The notes under the pieces are model-generated. The model saw nothing but the letters and a program-made list of their open reading frames with translations. It did not search any database and was not told the origin of the DNA. A program made the translations under genes and the position numbers. A stretch of DNA of 64,000 nt from Bacteroidales bacterium (GTDB lineage: Bacteria > Bacteroidota > Bacteroidia > Bacteroidales > P3), in the NCBI GenBank assembly GCA_017522255.1, contig JAFWZP010000073.1, positions 1 through 64,000 of the forward strand, read 5' to 3'. The first letter of the stretch is position 1; every line of letters starts with the position of its first letter. Of the stretch, positions 18,254-27,863 are shown in pieces.

Positions 18254-18288
18254 AGGAAAAGAGGTAGATAAACCTCTTTTCCTATTTT
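18254..18288 (+). terminator. Terminator after hemD
   Basis: A perfect 12-bp stem (aggaaaagaggt, 18254-18265, with 18272-18283) and 6-base loop are followed by a short T-rich stretch. It separates hemD from rnpA. Confidence 0.75.
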
Positions 18289-18314
18289 GAAACACTCCTA
18301 TACTTGATGCAAAA

Positions 18315-18722
18315 ATGAAACACTATACTTTTTCCAAAAACGAACGCTTATGCTCAAAACGTCTCATCGAATACTTGTTTGAGAAAGGACAGCGTTTTGT
18401 GTCGTTTCCTTTTAGTGTGTATTGGTGTGTGGTCTCGTCTGATACGATACCATGCAATGCTCAAGTGCTTATAAATGTTTCGAAACGAAAGTTTAAAAGA
18501 GCTGTGGACAGAAATCGAACCAAACGTTTGATGAGGGAATGTTACAGACTGCATAAGCACGAATTGTATGATTTGTTGGAAGCAAAGAATTGTAAGATAG
18601 TGCTATCATTAAGCTATATTCAAGACAAGAAACGAAACTACGCTTCGATGGACGAAAAGTATTTGAATATGCTAGATCAGTTGTTATGTGCTATAAGTAA
18701 CTCTGTGCAAAACGATAAATAA
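18315..18722 (+). CDS. rnpA: Ribonuclease P protein component
   Basis: 135 residues, basic. The RNR motif [13 protein letters not shown] (about 62-74) is diagnostic, and [13 protein letters not shown] precedes it. It binds the RNase P RNA and helps mature the 5' ends of tRNAs. The pairing with yidD 10 bases downstream is the standard bacterial arrangement, although rpmH is not directly upstream here. Confidence 0.96.
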   Translation: MKHYTFSKNERLCSKRLIEYLFEKGQRFVSFPFSVYWCVVSSDTIPCNAQVLINVSKRKFKRAVDRNRTKRLMRECYRLHKHELYDLLEAKNCKIVLSLSYIQDKKRNYASMDEKYLNMLDQLLCAISNSVQNDK

Positions 18723-18732
18723 TACACAAGCT

Positions 18733-18966
18733 ATGATCAAGTGGATAGGCAAAATAGTATTGAAAATATTGATAGGTATGGTTCGCTTTTACCAGTGCTG
18801 TATATCGCCATATACACCGCCATCGTGCCGTTTTACTCCCACATGTTCGCAATATGCCATAGAAGCACTGCGTAAGTATGGTCCTTGGAAGGGATTGTGG
18901 CTTGCGATAAAACGTATTTTACGATGCAACCCTTGGGGTGGGAGTGGATACGACCCTGTGCCATAA
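18733..18966 (+). CDS. yidD: Membrane protein insertion efficiency factor YidD
   Basis: 77 residues with the complete signature: an N-terminal amphipathic/hydrophobic helix, [20 protein letters not shown] (about 22-41) and [14 protein letters not shown] at the C-terminus. YidD assists YidC/Sec in inner-membrane protein insertion. It overlaps no other gene and follows rnpA closely. Confidence 0.96.
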   Translation: MIKWIGKIVLKILIGMVRFYQCCISPYTPPSCRFTPTCSQYAIEALRKYGPWKGLWLAIKRILRCNPWGGSGYDPVP

Positions 18967-19098
18967 TCAATAGTTGTGAAACTTTTTATTGCTGAGTATG
19001 TCAATCTTTCTAGTTGAGATAATAAGTTTGTTGGGTGGTATTTTGAACTTTCCTATGGAATATATTATGACTAATTGAAAATCCTTTTGAAATCGAAT

Positions 19099-19129
19099 TT
19101 TGTCATTTGGAATATTTTTTGTAACTTTG
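19099..19129 (+). promoter_or_regulatory. Consensus Bacteroidales promoter
   Basis: The -33 box TTTG (19099-19102), a 19-base spacer and the -7 box TAACTTTG (19122-19129) match the Bacteroidales housekeeping promoter exactly. Transcription should start near 19136, which places the upstream ATG at 19075 outside the message and supports ATG 19156. Confidence 0.8.
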
Positions 19130-19155
19130 CAACTTCAAAATATAAAGAAAAAGTC

Positions 19156-19977
19156 ATGGCTAAAGGACGTATTTTATATATAAATCAAGAAATTATACCG
19201 TATTCTCCCGAAACGGAAGTGTCCTATTATGGACGTTATTTACCTTCATACATACAAGATCATGGTCGTGAAATACGTACTTTCATGCCTCGTTTTAGTT
19301 ATGTTAACGAACGACGAAACCAACTTCACGAAGTTATTCGTTTGTCGGGAATGAATTTGATAATAAACAACTGCGATCATCAACTTTTGATAAAGGTGGC
19401 TTCGATAGCTTCTGCCCGTATGCAGGTTTATTTTATAGACAATGATGAATACTTTACCAAACACGAAGGAGTTCGTGCTGAAGATGGTACGTTTTATCCC
19501 GACAACGATGAACGTATATTGTTTTATGGACGTGGTGCTTTGGAGGCTGTTCGCAAACTTTCGTGGCAACCTCATTTGATTCATTACGGCGGTTGGTTTG
19601 CTGCTATGGTTCCTTTCTATCTTCGTCGCTTGAACAAAGAAAATTCTTTTTTCTCGGGTACCAAGATGGTATTCTCGCTTTTTGGTGATGATTTTTCCGA
19701 AAAGTTCAATCCTTTGATGGAAAAGAAACTTAAAGCAGATGGGGCTACTGCTAAGGATTTAAGAATGTATGATGGTTATGATTATATGTCGATTATGAAA
19801 ACTGCTATTACATACTCTCAAGGGATAGTGATAGCATCACCAAATGTTAATCCCGAATTGGTGGCATACGCCAAAGAAAACAAGCGACATGTTATAGATT
19901 ATGCTCCAAAGGAAGAACAATTTCCGATTATTAACAAACTTTACGACACTTTGATAGGAAGTAACATCAATAACTAA
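19156..19977 (+). CDS. Glycogen/starch-synthase-like protein, N-terminal domain only
   Basis: 273 residues from ATG at 19156, a start fixed by the promoter just upstream. It resembles the N-terminal (GT5) Rossmann lobe of glycogen synthase: ILYINQEIIPYSP at the start, HGREIRTFMPRF (about 34-45) and VYFIDNDEYF. The C-terminal lobe that carries most nucleotide-sugar contacts is absent, and the usual KxGG loop near residue 18 is replaced by SPETEV. This short form is usual in Bacteroidales and often labelled glycogen synthase, but I would not assume that activity. A terminator separates it from the DUF4270 gene. Confidence 0.8.
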   Translation: MAKGRILYINQEIIPYSPETEVSYYGRYLPSYIQDHGREIRTFMPRFSYVNERRNQLHEVIRLSGMNLIINNCDHQLLIKVASIASARMQVYFIDNDEYFTKHEGVRAEDGTFYPDNDERILFYGRGALEAVRKLSWQPHLIHYGGWFAAMVPFYLRRLNKENSFFSGTKMVFSLFGDDFSEKFNPLMEKKLKADGATAKDLRMYDGYDYMSIMKTAITYSQGIVIASPNVNPELVAYAKENKRHVIDYAPKEEQFPIINKLYDTLIGSNINN

Positions 19978-19987
19978 TACTTTTTGA

Positions 19988-20044
19988 ATAGCTTTTGCGT
20001 TATTCTTTTTTTGAAGAAGAGACTATGCAAAAGCTATATTTTTT
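19988..20044 (+). terminator. Terminator after the glycogen-synthase-like gene
   Basis: An 11-bp perfect stem (atagcttttgc, 19988-19998, with 20027-20037) encloses a smaller internal pairing and is followed by a T-run to 20044. Confidence 0.75.
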
Positions 20045-20096
20045 GATATTCTTCTTTGTGAAAAAATAGATAATTAACGTATTAAATATTTAAAGT

Positions 20097-21380
20097 ATGA
20101 GATATTTGAAGGTATTGAGTGTATCGTTGTTGGCCGTATTGTCGGTGATGTATGTAGGTTGTGTTGACGACGAAACAGATATGGGTATGGGGTTGCAAGA
20201 CCCTTCTTCGGTATTTGATGGTAAGGTATGCGATACCATAACTGCTACTGCAGTAACTGTATTGGACGATTCGTTGCTTACGTCTAACTATTCTTCGGGT
20301 GTTATTGGTTATTATTATGATGATGTTTTTGGTAGTGTAAAGGCTTCGATGTATACTCAAGCGGCTTTATCCACTCCTTCTACAGGGGTGTCGTTTGCTA
20401 ATGCTACAATCGATTCGGTGGTTGTAAGTTTGGTATGCTCCGGCATTTATCCCAAGCCTCTCGATACTAATGGCGTTGCTAGTTTAAGATTTGAGGTTTA
20501 CGAAGTAATTGAAGATATGTATTTGGATACTTCATATTATGCTACTGATAGTAAGGGATTTTCTACAACACCATACTTTGATAATGATGTGCTTTTTAAG
20601 TCGACAGACACTATAGTGAACATAAAGTTAGCCCCCTCGATACATTCAAAGTTCGAAAACAATGTGTTTACAAGTAATTCTGATTTTCTGGAAACATTGA
20701 AAGGCTTATTGATTAGAATGAACTACAACACAATGAACAACTATATGCTGTATGTAAATTATTGGGCAACTTCTACAGGAATGACAGTTTATTACACCGA
20801 TGAATCCGGAGTAGCTACCAAGTATTCGTTTTTGTTCGACAAAACAGCTGCACACTTCAATGCTTATGAGCATAATTATTCCGGAACTCCTTTGAACGTA
20901 TTTCAAACACAACGTAGCGATTCGATAAAGGGTACTCAAAAACTTTATTTGGAAGCTTTGGGCGGTACTTCTATCAAGTTCCGTTTTCCGTATCTTTCAA
21001 AGTGGGCTGCCGAACATTCCAATGCAGTTATACATCAAGCCGAATTATTTGTATATCTTCCTGATGAACCTATCAACAACAATCCTCCTGTATCGTTGAT
21101 ATTATATCGTTATGCAGCCGACGGGTCGCTAACCACTATTCCTGATATGTTGGATGGTGTGCTTTCGGAAGGTTTTGATGGTAGTTACAACTCGAAAGAT
21201 CGTAGCTACCGTATGAGGGTTACACGCCAAATTCAACAAATAGTTTCCGGTACGGCTCCCGATTTGGGCATGCGTATGTATGTCAATTCGCGACGTTCTG
21301 TAGCAAATCGTTGTGTAGTTAGCGGTACTGATACCGATAAACCAATCAAATTGAAAATAATTTATACCGATACCGAATAA
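20097..21380 (+). CDS. DUF4270 outer-membrane lipoprotein
   Basis: 427 residues. A signal peptide ends at a lipobox, with lipidated C22 in MYVGCVDD; the acidic residues after the Cys suggest surface or outer-membrane retention in Bacteroidota. The body is beta-rich, with ATIDSVVVSLVCSGIYP and LRFEVYEVIEDMY as typical strands, and fits DUF4270, a family often placed next to the short glycogen-synthase-like gene. Function is unknown. The MORN-repeat gene begins 26 bases later. Confidence 0.85.
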   Translation: MRYLKVLSVSLLAVLSVMYVGCVDDETDMGMGLQDPSSVFDGKVCDTITATAVTVLDDSLLTSNYSSGVIGYYYDDVFGSVKASMYTQAALSTPSTGVSFANATIDSVVVSLVCSGIYPKPLDTNGVASLRFEVYEVIEDMYLDTSYYATDSKGFSTTPYFDNDVLFKSTDTIVNIKLAPSIHSKFENNVFTSNSDFLETLKGLLIRMNYNTMNNYMLYVNYWATSTGMTVYYTDESGVATKYSFLFDKTAAHFNAYEHNYSGTPLNVFQTQRSDSIKGTQKLYLEALGGTSIKFRFPYLSKWAAEHSNAVIHQAELFVYLPDEPINNNPPVSLILYRYAADGSLTTIPDMLDGVLSEGFDGSYNSKDRSYRMRVTRQIQQIVSGTAPDLGMRMYVNSRRSVANRCVVSGTDTDKPIKLKIIYTDTE

Positions 21381-21406
21381 AATCTTATAACATAAAAAAT
21401 AATACC

Positions 21407-22813
21407 ATGAAACGAAATATTTTATTCTTGGCTGTGCTTTGTGTAGCATCATTGCAAGCATTTGCTCAAATAAAGTTTGAGAACTATTACGATAAGGGCA
21501 AAATGTATAAATCCATAGAAGGCGAAATGACTGCAGATAGTGTTCGTGTAGGAAAATGGACATGGTGGCACCCAAATGGAAAAGTGTTTCAGGAAGGTGA
21601 GTACGCCAATGGCGAAAAAGTAGGACAATGGATTGTATACTACGAAGATGAACAAGTGTGTGCCAAAGAAGATTACGAAAATGGTTATCATCGTAGTTGG
21701 CATAAAAATGGCGAACTAAAAAGCGAAATAGCCATAGTAGATGGCAAAAAGAATGGTGTGTACAAAGCATGGTACGAAAATGGCACATTGAAAGACGAGA
21801 TGACTTTTGTGAATGGTAGCAAAGAAGGTGCTGTTCGAGAATGGTATGCCAACGGACAACTTAAGTTTGAAGGTGAGTATTCTAACGATGTATTGAACTG
21901 CTATGGTAGATGGTGGACAGAGAGTGGTAAGAAAGATATGGAAGGACAACTTGTAAACGATTTGCAAGAAGGTAAATGGATATTTTATTGGAGAACCAAT
22001 GGCAATATAGGTATAGAAGGTACTTACAAAGCAGGTGTTGAGCAAGGCACTTGGACTTATTATTACGAAACCGGTGAAAAATGGCGTTCGGGATTGTATA
22101 GTGATGGCGAAAGAGAAGGCAAGTGGACTACATGGTACGAAAATGGCAAGAAATTACACGAAGGTAATTATGCTGCAGGCAAAGAGTATGGTGCTTGGAA
22201 ATCGTGGTACGAAAATGGAAAACTAAATTATGCGGGTTCATTCAATAGTGGATTGAAGAATGGTGAATGGAAAGGTTTTTATCAAAATGGAACTCCTAAG
22301 TATGTGATAAACTATAAAGATGATGTACGTCATGGAAAAGAGTTGCGTTACTATGAGAATGGTAATATTGAATCGGAAGCTTTTTATCGCGATGGCATAT
22401 ATGATGGCGAATTGAAACGCTATAATCAAAATGGAAAGATAACCGAATCGGGAGCGTTTGTTAATGGCAAGAAAGATGGATTGTGGAGATATTATAACCA
22501 AATGGGTGTGTTATCTTATGAACAAGAGTTTGCAAATGATGTTCCTCATGGTAAGTTTGTAGAATATATAGGTAACGAACGTAAATCTACCGAAGGAAGC
22601 TATAAGAATGGCGAACGTGTGGGAACATGGAGCTATTGGGATAGATATGGCAACCTTACTCTTACTATGACTTTTAAAAATGGTCAAATGGTTTCTAAGC
22701 AAGTACACGAAGTAAAAAAAGCCGACAGACAACCCGGTACACCTAATCAAAACCGAAGCAATCAAAGGACAGGTAATAAATCTAAGGTAAATAATTCTAA
22801 ACGATTTAGATAG
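21407..22813 (+). CDS. Secreted MORN/YwqK-repeat protein
   Basis: 468 residues. A signal peptide (1-20, ending QAFA) precedes about sixteen repeats of roughly 22-24 residues with the pattern W-x-x-WYENGxxxxEGxYxNGxxxGxW (about 35-430). A basic, Gln/Asn-rich tail closes it (430-468). Databases often call this family a YwqK antitoxin, but the repeat is a structural module and no toxin partner is present. Being exported, it is more likely an envelope scaffold or binding protein; the ligand is unknown. Confidence 0.85.
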   Translation: MKRNILFLAVLCVASLQAFAQIKFENYYDKGKMYKSIEGEMTADSVRVGKWTWWHPNGKVFQEGEYANGEKVGQWIVYYEDEQVCAKEDYENGYHRSWHKNGELKSEIAIVDGKKNGVYKAWYENGTLKDEMTFVNGSKEGAVREWYANGQLKFEGEYSNDVLNCYGRWWTESGKKDMEGQLVNDLQEGKWIFYWRTNGNIGIEGTYKAGVEQGTWTYYYETGEKWRSGLYSDGEREGKWTTWYENGKKLHEGNYAAGKEYGAWKSWYENGKLNYAGSFNSGLKNGEWKGFYQNGTPKYVINYKDDVRHGKELRYYENGNIESEAFYRDGIYDGELKRYNQNGKITESGAFVNGKKDGLWRYYNQMGVLSYEQEFANDVPHGKFVEYIGNERKSTEGSYKNGERVGTWSYWDRYGNLTLTMTFKNGQMVSKQVHEVKKADRQPGTPNQNRSNQRTGNKSKVNNSKRFR

Positions 22814-22833
22814 TCTTTTGCTTATATTTTGCG

Positions 22834-23424
22834 ATGATAGATTTGTTGAAAGAATATACTTTGCTATTGGCATCAAAATCGCCTCGAAGGCAACAGCTTA
22901 TATCTAAGTTAGGTTTTGATGTAGAGGTAATTTCTATTGATGCTGATGAAGTTATTGATGGCGATGTATTGTCAAGCGATATACCGGCTCTATTGGCAAA
23001 ACGAAAGTCGTTGGCATATCCTTTGACGATAGATAATAATCAAATACTTGTTACTGCAGACACATTGGTGGTACTAGATGGTAAGGTGTTGGGCAAGCCT
23101 TTGTCGAGGCAAGATGCATATTCTATTTTGTCTTCACTTTCAGGAAAACGACATCAGGTTCATACAGGTGTATGTTTGCGTACAGAGTGGGGGAGTAGGG
23201 TGTTTACCGAGTCAACAGATGTTTATTTTAAAAACATATCGGACGATGAGATAAACTACTACCTCGACAATTATGAGTATATGGATAAAGCCGGGTCGTA
23301 TGGCATACAGGAATGGATAGGTATGGTAGCCGTAGAGCGTATAGAAGGCGACTTTTACAATGTAATGGGCTTGCCGGTGGCACGGATTTATAAGGAAATA
23401 GTAGACTTTATAAAGTATAAATAA
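22834..23424 (+). CDS. maf: Maf-type nucleoside triphosphate pyrophosphatase
   Basis: 196 residues. LLASKSPRRQQLI (about 11-23) and VTADTLVVLDGKVLGKP (about 71-87) are the Maf signatures; YMDKAGSYGIQE (about 149-160) is the third conserved segment. Maf proteins hydrolyse dTTP/UTP or modified pyrimidine nucleotides to monophosphates. The 20-base gap from the MORN gene suggests cotranscription. Confidence 0.95.
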   Translation: MIDLLKEYTLLLASKSPRRQQLISKLGFDVEVISIDADEVIDGDVLSSDIPALLAKRKSLAYPLTIDNNQILVTADTLVVLDGKVLGKPLSRQDAYSILSSLSGKRHQVHTGVCLRTEWGSRVFTESTDVYFKNISDDEINYYLDNYEYMDKAGSYGIQEWIGMVAVERIEGDFYNVMGLPVARIYKEIVDFIKYK

Positions 23425-23427
23425 AAA

Positions 23428-23470
23428 CAATACCACGAAAATGATTTGTTGTTTCCGTGGTATTTTATTT
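23428..23470. terminator. Bidirectional terminator between maf and the RluA gene
   Basis: Arms at 23429-23437 and 23456-23464 (aataccacg/cgtggtatt) pair perfectly, with flanking A- and T-rich tracts on both sides, between convergent genes. Confidence 0.75.
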
Positions 23471-23476
23471 TTGTGT

Positions 23477-24529
23477 CTATTCGTTATCAGCTTTATGTAC
23501 TACATATTTTCTCCATTTTTGTAGCACTGTTTCCATATCTTGGGGTAATTCTGATTCAAAGTGTAATGTCTTTTTTGTAGTGGGATGTACAAAACCTAAC
23601 ACTTTGGCGTGTAATGCTTGACGAGGTAATAGGTCAAAACAATTATTTACAAACTGCTTGTATTTCGAAAATGTTGTGCCTTTTAGTATAATATCGCCAC
23701 CGTATGTGTCGTCGTTGAATAAAGGGTGTCCTATATATCTCATATGGGCACGTATTTGATGAGTACGTCCGGTTTCCAATACACATTCTACAAGCGTTAC
23801 ATATCCAAAGCGTTCTACTACATTCCAATGAGTAACTGCATGTTTGCCTTGGTCGCCATCGGGGAATACTGTCATTATCTTGCGGTCTTTTGGCGAGCGA
23901 CCCAAATTGCCGATAATAGTTCCTTGGTCTTCCGCAAAGTCGCCCCAAACCAACGCATTGTATTTGCGTTCTATGGTATGTTCAAAAAACTGTTTGGCAA
24001 GATATGTTTGTGCCATTTCGTTTTTTGCTATCAGTATTAAACCCGAAGTGTTTTTATCTATTCGGTGTACCAAATATGGTATTACCGGGCTACCATCGGA
24101 GTTGGTTTGTCCTTGAAAATGAAATGTAAGTGCGTTGAGTAGTGTGCCGGTATAGTTTCCATATCCGGGGTGTACAACCAAATTAGGTTGTTTGTTTACT
24201 ACTATAACATCATCATCTTCGTATACAATATTCAATGGTATATCTTGGGGAATTATTTCTATTTCGCGTGGCGGTTCGGGTAGTAGCACACTTATCACAT
24301 CACCGGGTTTTACTTTGTAACTAGGCTTTGTGGGTTTGTTGTTTACCAATATACAATCGGCTTTGGCGGCATTTTGTATTTTATTTCGTGATGCTCCTTC
24401 GATACGTGCCATCAAAAACTTATCTATGCGTAGTAGACTTTGTCCTTTGTCTACCACCACACGATAATTTTCGTACATCTCGCCTTCTTCGTGTCTCTCG
24501 TCAAGTTCTTGTAGTGTTTCGTCTATCAT
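23477..24529 (-). CDS. RluA/RluD-family 23S rRNA pseudouridine synthase
   Basis: 350 residues. An S4 RNA-binding domain (about 30-85, RIDKFLMARIEGASRNKIQ) precedes the catalytic domain with HRIDKNTSG (155-163), where D158 is the nucleophile. LETGRTHQIRAHM (about 250) is the other family motif. The S4 domain and length are most like RluD, which modifies helix 69 of 23S rRNA. It starts two bases from the stop of the preceding T9SS gene, so the two are probably translationally linked. Confidence 0.93.
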   Translation of the reverse strand: MIDETLQELDERHEEGEMYENYRVVVDKGQSLLRIDKFLMARIEGASRNKIQNAAKADCILVNNKPTKPSYKVKPGDVISVLLPEPPREIEIIPQDIPLNIVYEDDDVIVVNKQPNLVVHPGYGNYTGTLLNALTFHFQGQTNSDGSPVIPYLVHRIDKNTSGLILIAKNEMAQTYLAKQFFEHTIERKYNALVWGDFAEDQGTIIGNLGRSPKDRKIMTVFPDGDQGKHAVTHWNVVERFGYVTLVECVLETGRTHQIRAHMRYIGHPLFNDDTYGGDIILKGTTFSKYKQFVNNCFDLLPRQALHAKVLGFVHPTTKKTLHFESELPQDMETVLQKWRKYVVHKADNE

Positions 24530-24530
24530 A

Positions 24531-26477
24531 TTACTTACTTATAATGATTTTTGTAGTATGCCAATTTATATTTTTATCGTCGGCAATGCGAATAATATAC
24601 GACCCTTGCGATAGGTGTTCAACACTCAATGTATCAGAATAATTATTTTGATAGATACATTTTCCATGCATGTCATATATATATATTCGTAATGCACTTA
24701 GGGTTATATTGCTGTTTTCTATATCTATATTTATTATATTCTTTGCCGGGTTGGGATATATCTTTGTGTTGATATTCCCGTTTAGGGTAGAATGGTTGTT
24801 GTCAGAAATATCCATAGTGGCTTTTATTCCAAAGTAGGGGCGTATCATCAAGGCACCCAGTAGTATGCTTTGATGCCATTCAAGTCCTGTTTTGTAGTAT
24901 ATAAATTGTCGTGCGTCGTTGTTGCGATCGAAACCAAGATTGATAAAGTTTTTAGAGTGTTGTTCAAAACCCACATATATGGTTCCATTTACTCTTACAC
25001 TGCGTTCCAATATATATCTTTTGTATTGGTTTAGAGAGCCAAATTGAGGATATAGTGGTTGGGAACTTTTGTATATCACGTTTCCGGGTTCGCCATTGTT
25101 GTCGTTCCATATAGTTATATAAAATGGGATTTCGCTATTTTCGTTGTTCATGGATTGGTTAAAGAATATATCTATTGCTGTTATTGTATCCAAGGTGTTT
25201 AGGGTAAACTTATAGGCAATGGATATTCGATTGTTTGTTGATGTTACTCCATAACCGTTTTCGGGAGTGCCATCGTCGTAGGCATAGTAATTGTCGAAAA
25301 TCTGATTGAATACTATTGTGTCGTTTTCGGGATGCAAATCGCCGGTGATACCATTCTTTATTATGTGTTTTATCACAAATTCGGCTGATGCATTAGAACC
25401 TACCGGAAATTGAAAATCGATGGGGGGAGTAGCATGTGCAGCTGCTGTTTGGTATGTTCCGGATGGTAGGAAAGGCGATATATTATCGTGCCCTCCACTA
25501 TAGGTTTCCACAACACTACCATTTTTATTTTCTACAATATAGTTGTAGTTGCATTCCAAATCGTTGGAATATAAATTGGTTATAGTCAAATTACTATTTG
25601 TTAGCATATCGCTGTCGAGATATTGCCTGTATGGCATAGCTTGATAGTTTTTTAAAAAGGATTTGGCAGGCATCACAAAAGCCACGTCTCTTATCGTGGT
25701 ATCGTTGGCATTTCTGCCACTATTCACATATATATAATCAATATTCCATTGGTCGGTATTTCCTGCTAAGCCGGGTTTGGCAGTGTTGTCGAGCGAACAA
25801 TAGTTGCGAAAACGAAACTGAAAACGATTAGAAAAATATATCTCTTCTATCAATATATTCACATATTTAAAAAATAGTCCGGTTTTGGCATACAGTGTGT
25901 CAAGTTCAAAACCACCCGAAGCCCACACTATATTCCATTTGTCGTTGTTGGTGTCGTAAAACTCCAATATAATAGAGTCTTCTTCGGCAGGAGCATTGCC
26001 TATGCGTTCCCACATATATCCATATCCACCGCCCGGTTGAAAATAAAAACTTAGGTATACAGAGTCGGCTACTGTTATTGCTTTTTTGTATGGTGCAAAT
26101 ATCGAATCAAGGCGTATATATGCAGATGTAAGAGTATCGGCACCAAATTGTGATGTGGTGGCATAGTGGTGTAGATGTCCCGAATCGTTCAGTGCATCTA
26201 AGGTTGCAACACCAACAGTAAGTGGAAACACTCCATAGCTACTATTTACAAATGCATATCTATCTTTCCATAAAGTATTATTGGGATAACCCGAATAGTT
26301 TGAAAAGTCATCAAAGAAAGGTAGCTGAAGCACTGTGTCGGTCTTTGTTTGCATTGTACTTTTGGTTGTAGACAAATGCTCAATGGTAGGGTTGGTGTAT
26401 AACCCCACTATGCTCTCTTGTGCAAACAATGCTCCGAAGCAAACCACAAATAATAATACTAAAATATTCTTTTTCAT
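24531..26477 (-). CDS. Secreted T9SS cargo protein with type A sorting domain
   Basis: 648 residues from ATG at 26477; the frame extends five codons further. A signal peptide (1-20, ending ALFAQ) is followed by a beta-rich body with no catalytic motif I recognise. It includes jelly-roll-like stretches such as LPFFDDFSNYSGYPNNTLWKD (near 50) and DNTAKPGLAGNTDQWNIDYIYV (near 230). A type A sorting domain ends it (about 575-648, IYPNPAKNIINIDI). It lies between the PASTA and pseudouridine synthase genes, which are often neighbours in this group, so it looks like an insertion into a housekeeping unit. Confidence 0.85.
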   Translation of the reverse strand: MKKNILVLLFVVCFGALFAQESIVGLYTNPTIEHLSTTKSTMQTKTDTVLQLPFFDDFSNYSGYPNNTLWKDRYAFVNSSYGVFPLTVGVATLDALNDSGHLHHYATTSQFGADTLTSAYIRLDSIFAPYKKAITVADSVYLSFYFQPGGGYGYMWERIGNAPAEEDSIILEFYDTNNDKWNIVWASGGFELDTLYAKTGLFFKYVNILIEEIYFSNRFQFRFRNYCSLDNTAKPGLAGNTDQWNIDYIYVNSGRNANDTTIRDVAFVMPAKSFLKNYQAMPYRQYLDSDMLTNSNLTITNLYSNDLECNYNYIVENKNGSVVETYSGGHDNISPFLPSGTYQTAAAHATPPIDFQFPVGSNASAEFVIKHIIKNGITGDLHPENDTIVFNQIFDNYYAYDDGTPENGYGVTSTNNRISIAYKFTLNTLDTITAIDIFFNQSMNNENSEIPFYITIWNDNNGEPGNVIYKSSQPLYPQFGSLNQYKRYILERSVRVNGTIYVGFEQHSKNFINLGFDRNNDARQFIYYKTGLEWHQSILLGALMIRPYFGIKATMDISDNNHSTLNGNINTKIYPNPAKNIINIDIENSNITLSALRIYIYDMHGKCIYQNNYSDTLSVEHLSQGSYIIRIADDKNINWHTTKIIISK

Positions 26478-26513
26478 AATTGCATAGTACATTTTTACTT
26501 TAAAATAGTGCGG

Positions 26514-27380
26514 TTACCAACTGAAAAAGCTTTCACTTTCGTCTTCAAACACCTCTTCTTCTATAGCAGAGGTGTCCACTTTAAAGTCTTTGACTAATTT
26601 GTTGAAATCGGTGGTGTTTTCCGATTCGTACCATATTTCTATTTCGGCACCAAAATGCAAACGAGTGCGTCCGTTGTAATTAGGACTTTGTTTGGCTACT
26701 CTTACATATCGTGGGTCTACATCTTTAGGGTAATGTTCTTTGCCGACATTCAACGACGACGACAGAATTGTTTTGCGTGCATCTTTGGGCGTTTTGCCAA
26801 GCACGAATGGTGCCACCGTTTTAGCTTCTTCTTCAACATTGCCTTTGCCGATAGTGAGGTCGATATACGAACCTTTTTCCACTTTGGTGTTTTCCGAAAT
26901 CAGTCGCCCTTCGTAGTATTGTTCCAAAACGGCATTTTTAAAGTCGCTTTCCACAAAAGTAAGTTTACCTCCTTCTAATCCTGCTCCTTCCAACTCTGAT
27001 ATAGCACGGCGTACTGTCATATCTACTATATCAGGCACATGTATCTTTTCGGGGCGATATGCCGATATTGTTAAATATATTTTTCGTCCTGCTTTCACTT
27101 TTTGGTGTGCTATGGGGTCTTGACTCAATATAATACCGCCATTGCTGTTGGGAACAAAAATAGAGTCGATAACAATAAAGTTCAATTGCGAGGCTTGTGG
27201 AAATGTGCTTAGCTCTTCGATATTCTTACCTACAATTTCGGGAACAGAAAACTCTTCGCCGTGGCGACCATACATCTTCAACAAAAAGTAAACACCTATA
27301 AATATGATAATGCTTACAATCAACATAAGCAACAAGTGCTTGATAAGCGGAAATTTGTAGAAAAACTCTTTTATATTCAT
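26514..27380 (-). CDS. PASTA-domain membrane protein
   Basis: 288 residues. A short cytoplasmic N-terminus and one transmembrane segment (about 14-36, LLLMLIVSIIIFIGVYFLL) are followed by three PASTA domains (about 42-110, 112-182, 185-255), each beginning V/APxIVG/VLGK-like. An acidic tail ends SFFSW. PASTA domains bind peptidoglycan or beta-lactams, but here there is no kinase or transpeptidase domain. The location next to the RluA gene is common in Bacteroidota. The envelope role is inferred. Confidence 0.88.
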   Translation of the reverse strand: MNIKEFFYKFPLIKHLLLMLIVSIIIFIGVYFLLKMYGRHGEEFSVPEIVGKNIEELSTFPQASQLNFIVIDSIFVPNSNGGIILSQDPIAHQKVKAGRKIYLTISAYRPEKIHVPDIVDMTVRRAISELEGAGLEGGKLTFVESDFKNAVLEQYYEGRLISENTKVEKGSYIDLTIGKGNVEEEAKTVAPFVLGKTPKDARKTILSSSLNVGKEHYPKDVDPRYVRVAKQSPNYNGRTRLHFGAEIEIWYESENTTDFNKLVKDFKVDTSAIEEEVFEDESESFFSW

Positions 27381-27647
27381 TAGTCTTCGATATATTTACA
27401 ATTACACTTCCAATAACAAGAAGTAGGCTTTTTTATTGTTTTGTGATGAAAAAAAATCAGCATTTCTGCCTTAATAATGAGAGATAATAAAACCAATAGT
27501 ATTAGTTTTTTAGTATTGGAATATCAATAAGAGTAAAGTAGTATTTCATTTATTCGTTTCTTGATTTGTAAATAATATATACCAAAAGAACTAACCAGAT
27601 CTTCGCTAACTCTTTTATTTAAACCAAATAGCTCGTTAGAAATAATA
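27381..27647. other. Intergenic region, nothing clear
   Basis: An AT-rich stretch between the PASTA gene's 5' end and the MITE-like element. No promoter of the TAnnTTTG type and no hairpin stands out. Confidence 0.4.
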
Positions 27648-27863
27648 TAAGGCAACTTTTAAAAATTCAGTCTTCCATGAAACATTATATGACGATAAAA
27701 GAACTTTTGCATTGTTGACTTCGTCGAAGTTACCAACGTTCGGAATAGTTAATGTGAGCAATACTCTTTCTCGCTTAATTGCAACATAACGTTTTTTTTA
27801 TCGAAATCTTTTTAATGAAATTCCGCAAATTACTTGCAAAGCAATTTTAGAAATTGCCTTAAT
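27648..27863. mobile_element. MITE-like element with terminal inverted repeats
   Basis: The left end reads ataaggcaacttttaaaaa from 27647 and the right end, in reverse complement from 27863, reads ttaaggcaatttctaaaat. These are about 20-bp imperfect inverted repeats enclosing about 215 bases with no coding frame. The left-end motif recurs at 6209 and 57798. The right end overlaps the stop codon of the IgGFc-like gene (27859-27861). No transposase is present, so movement would need one from elsewhere. Confidence 0.6.

Noticed and set aside
21407-22813. Toxin-antitoxin system, from the YwqK family name
   Set aside because: The protein is exported and repeat-built and no toxin gene is adjacent.
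27670-27860. Transposase remnant inside the MITE-like element
   Set aside because: No reading frame of useful length and no recognisable transposase motif in either strand.
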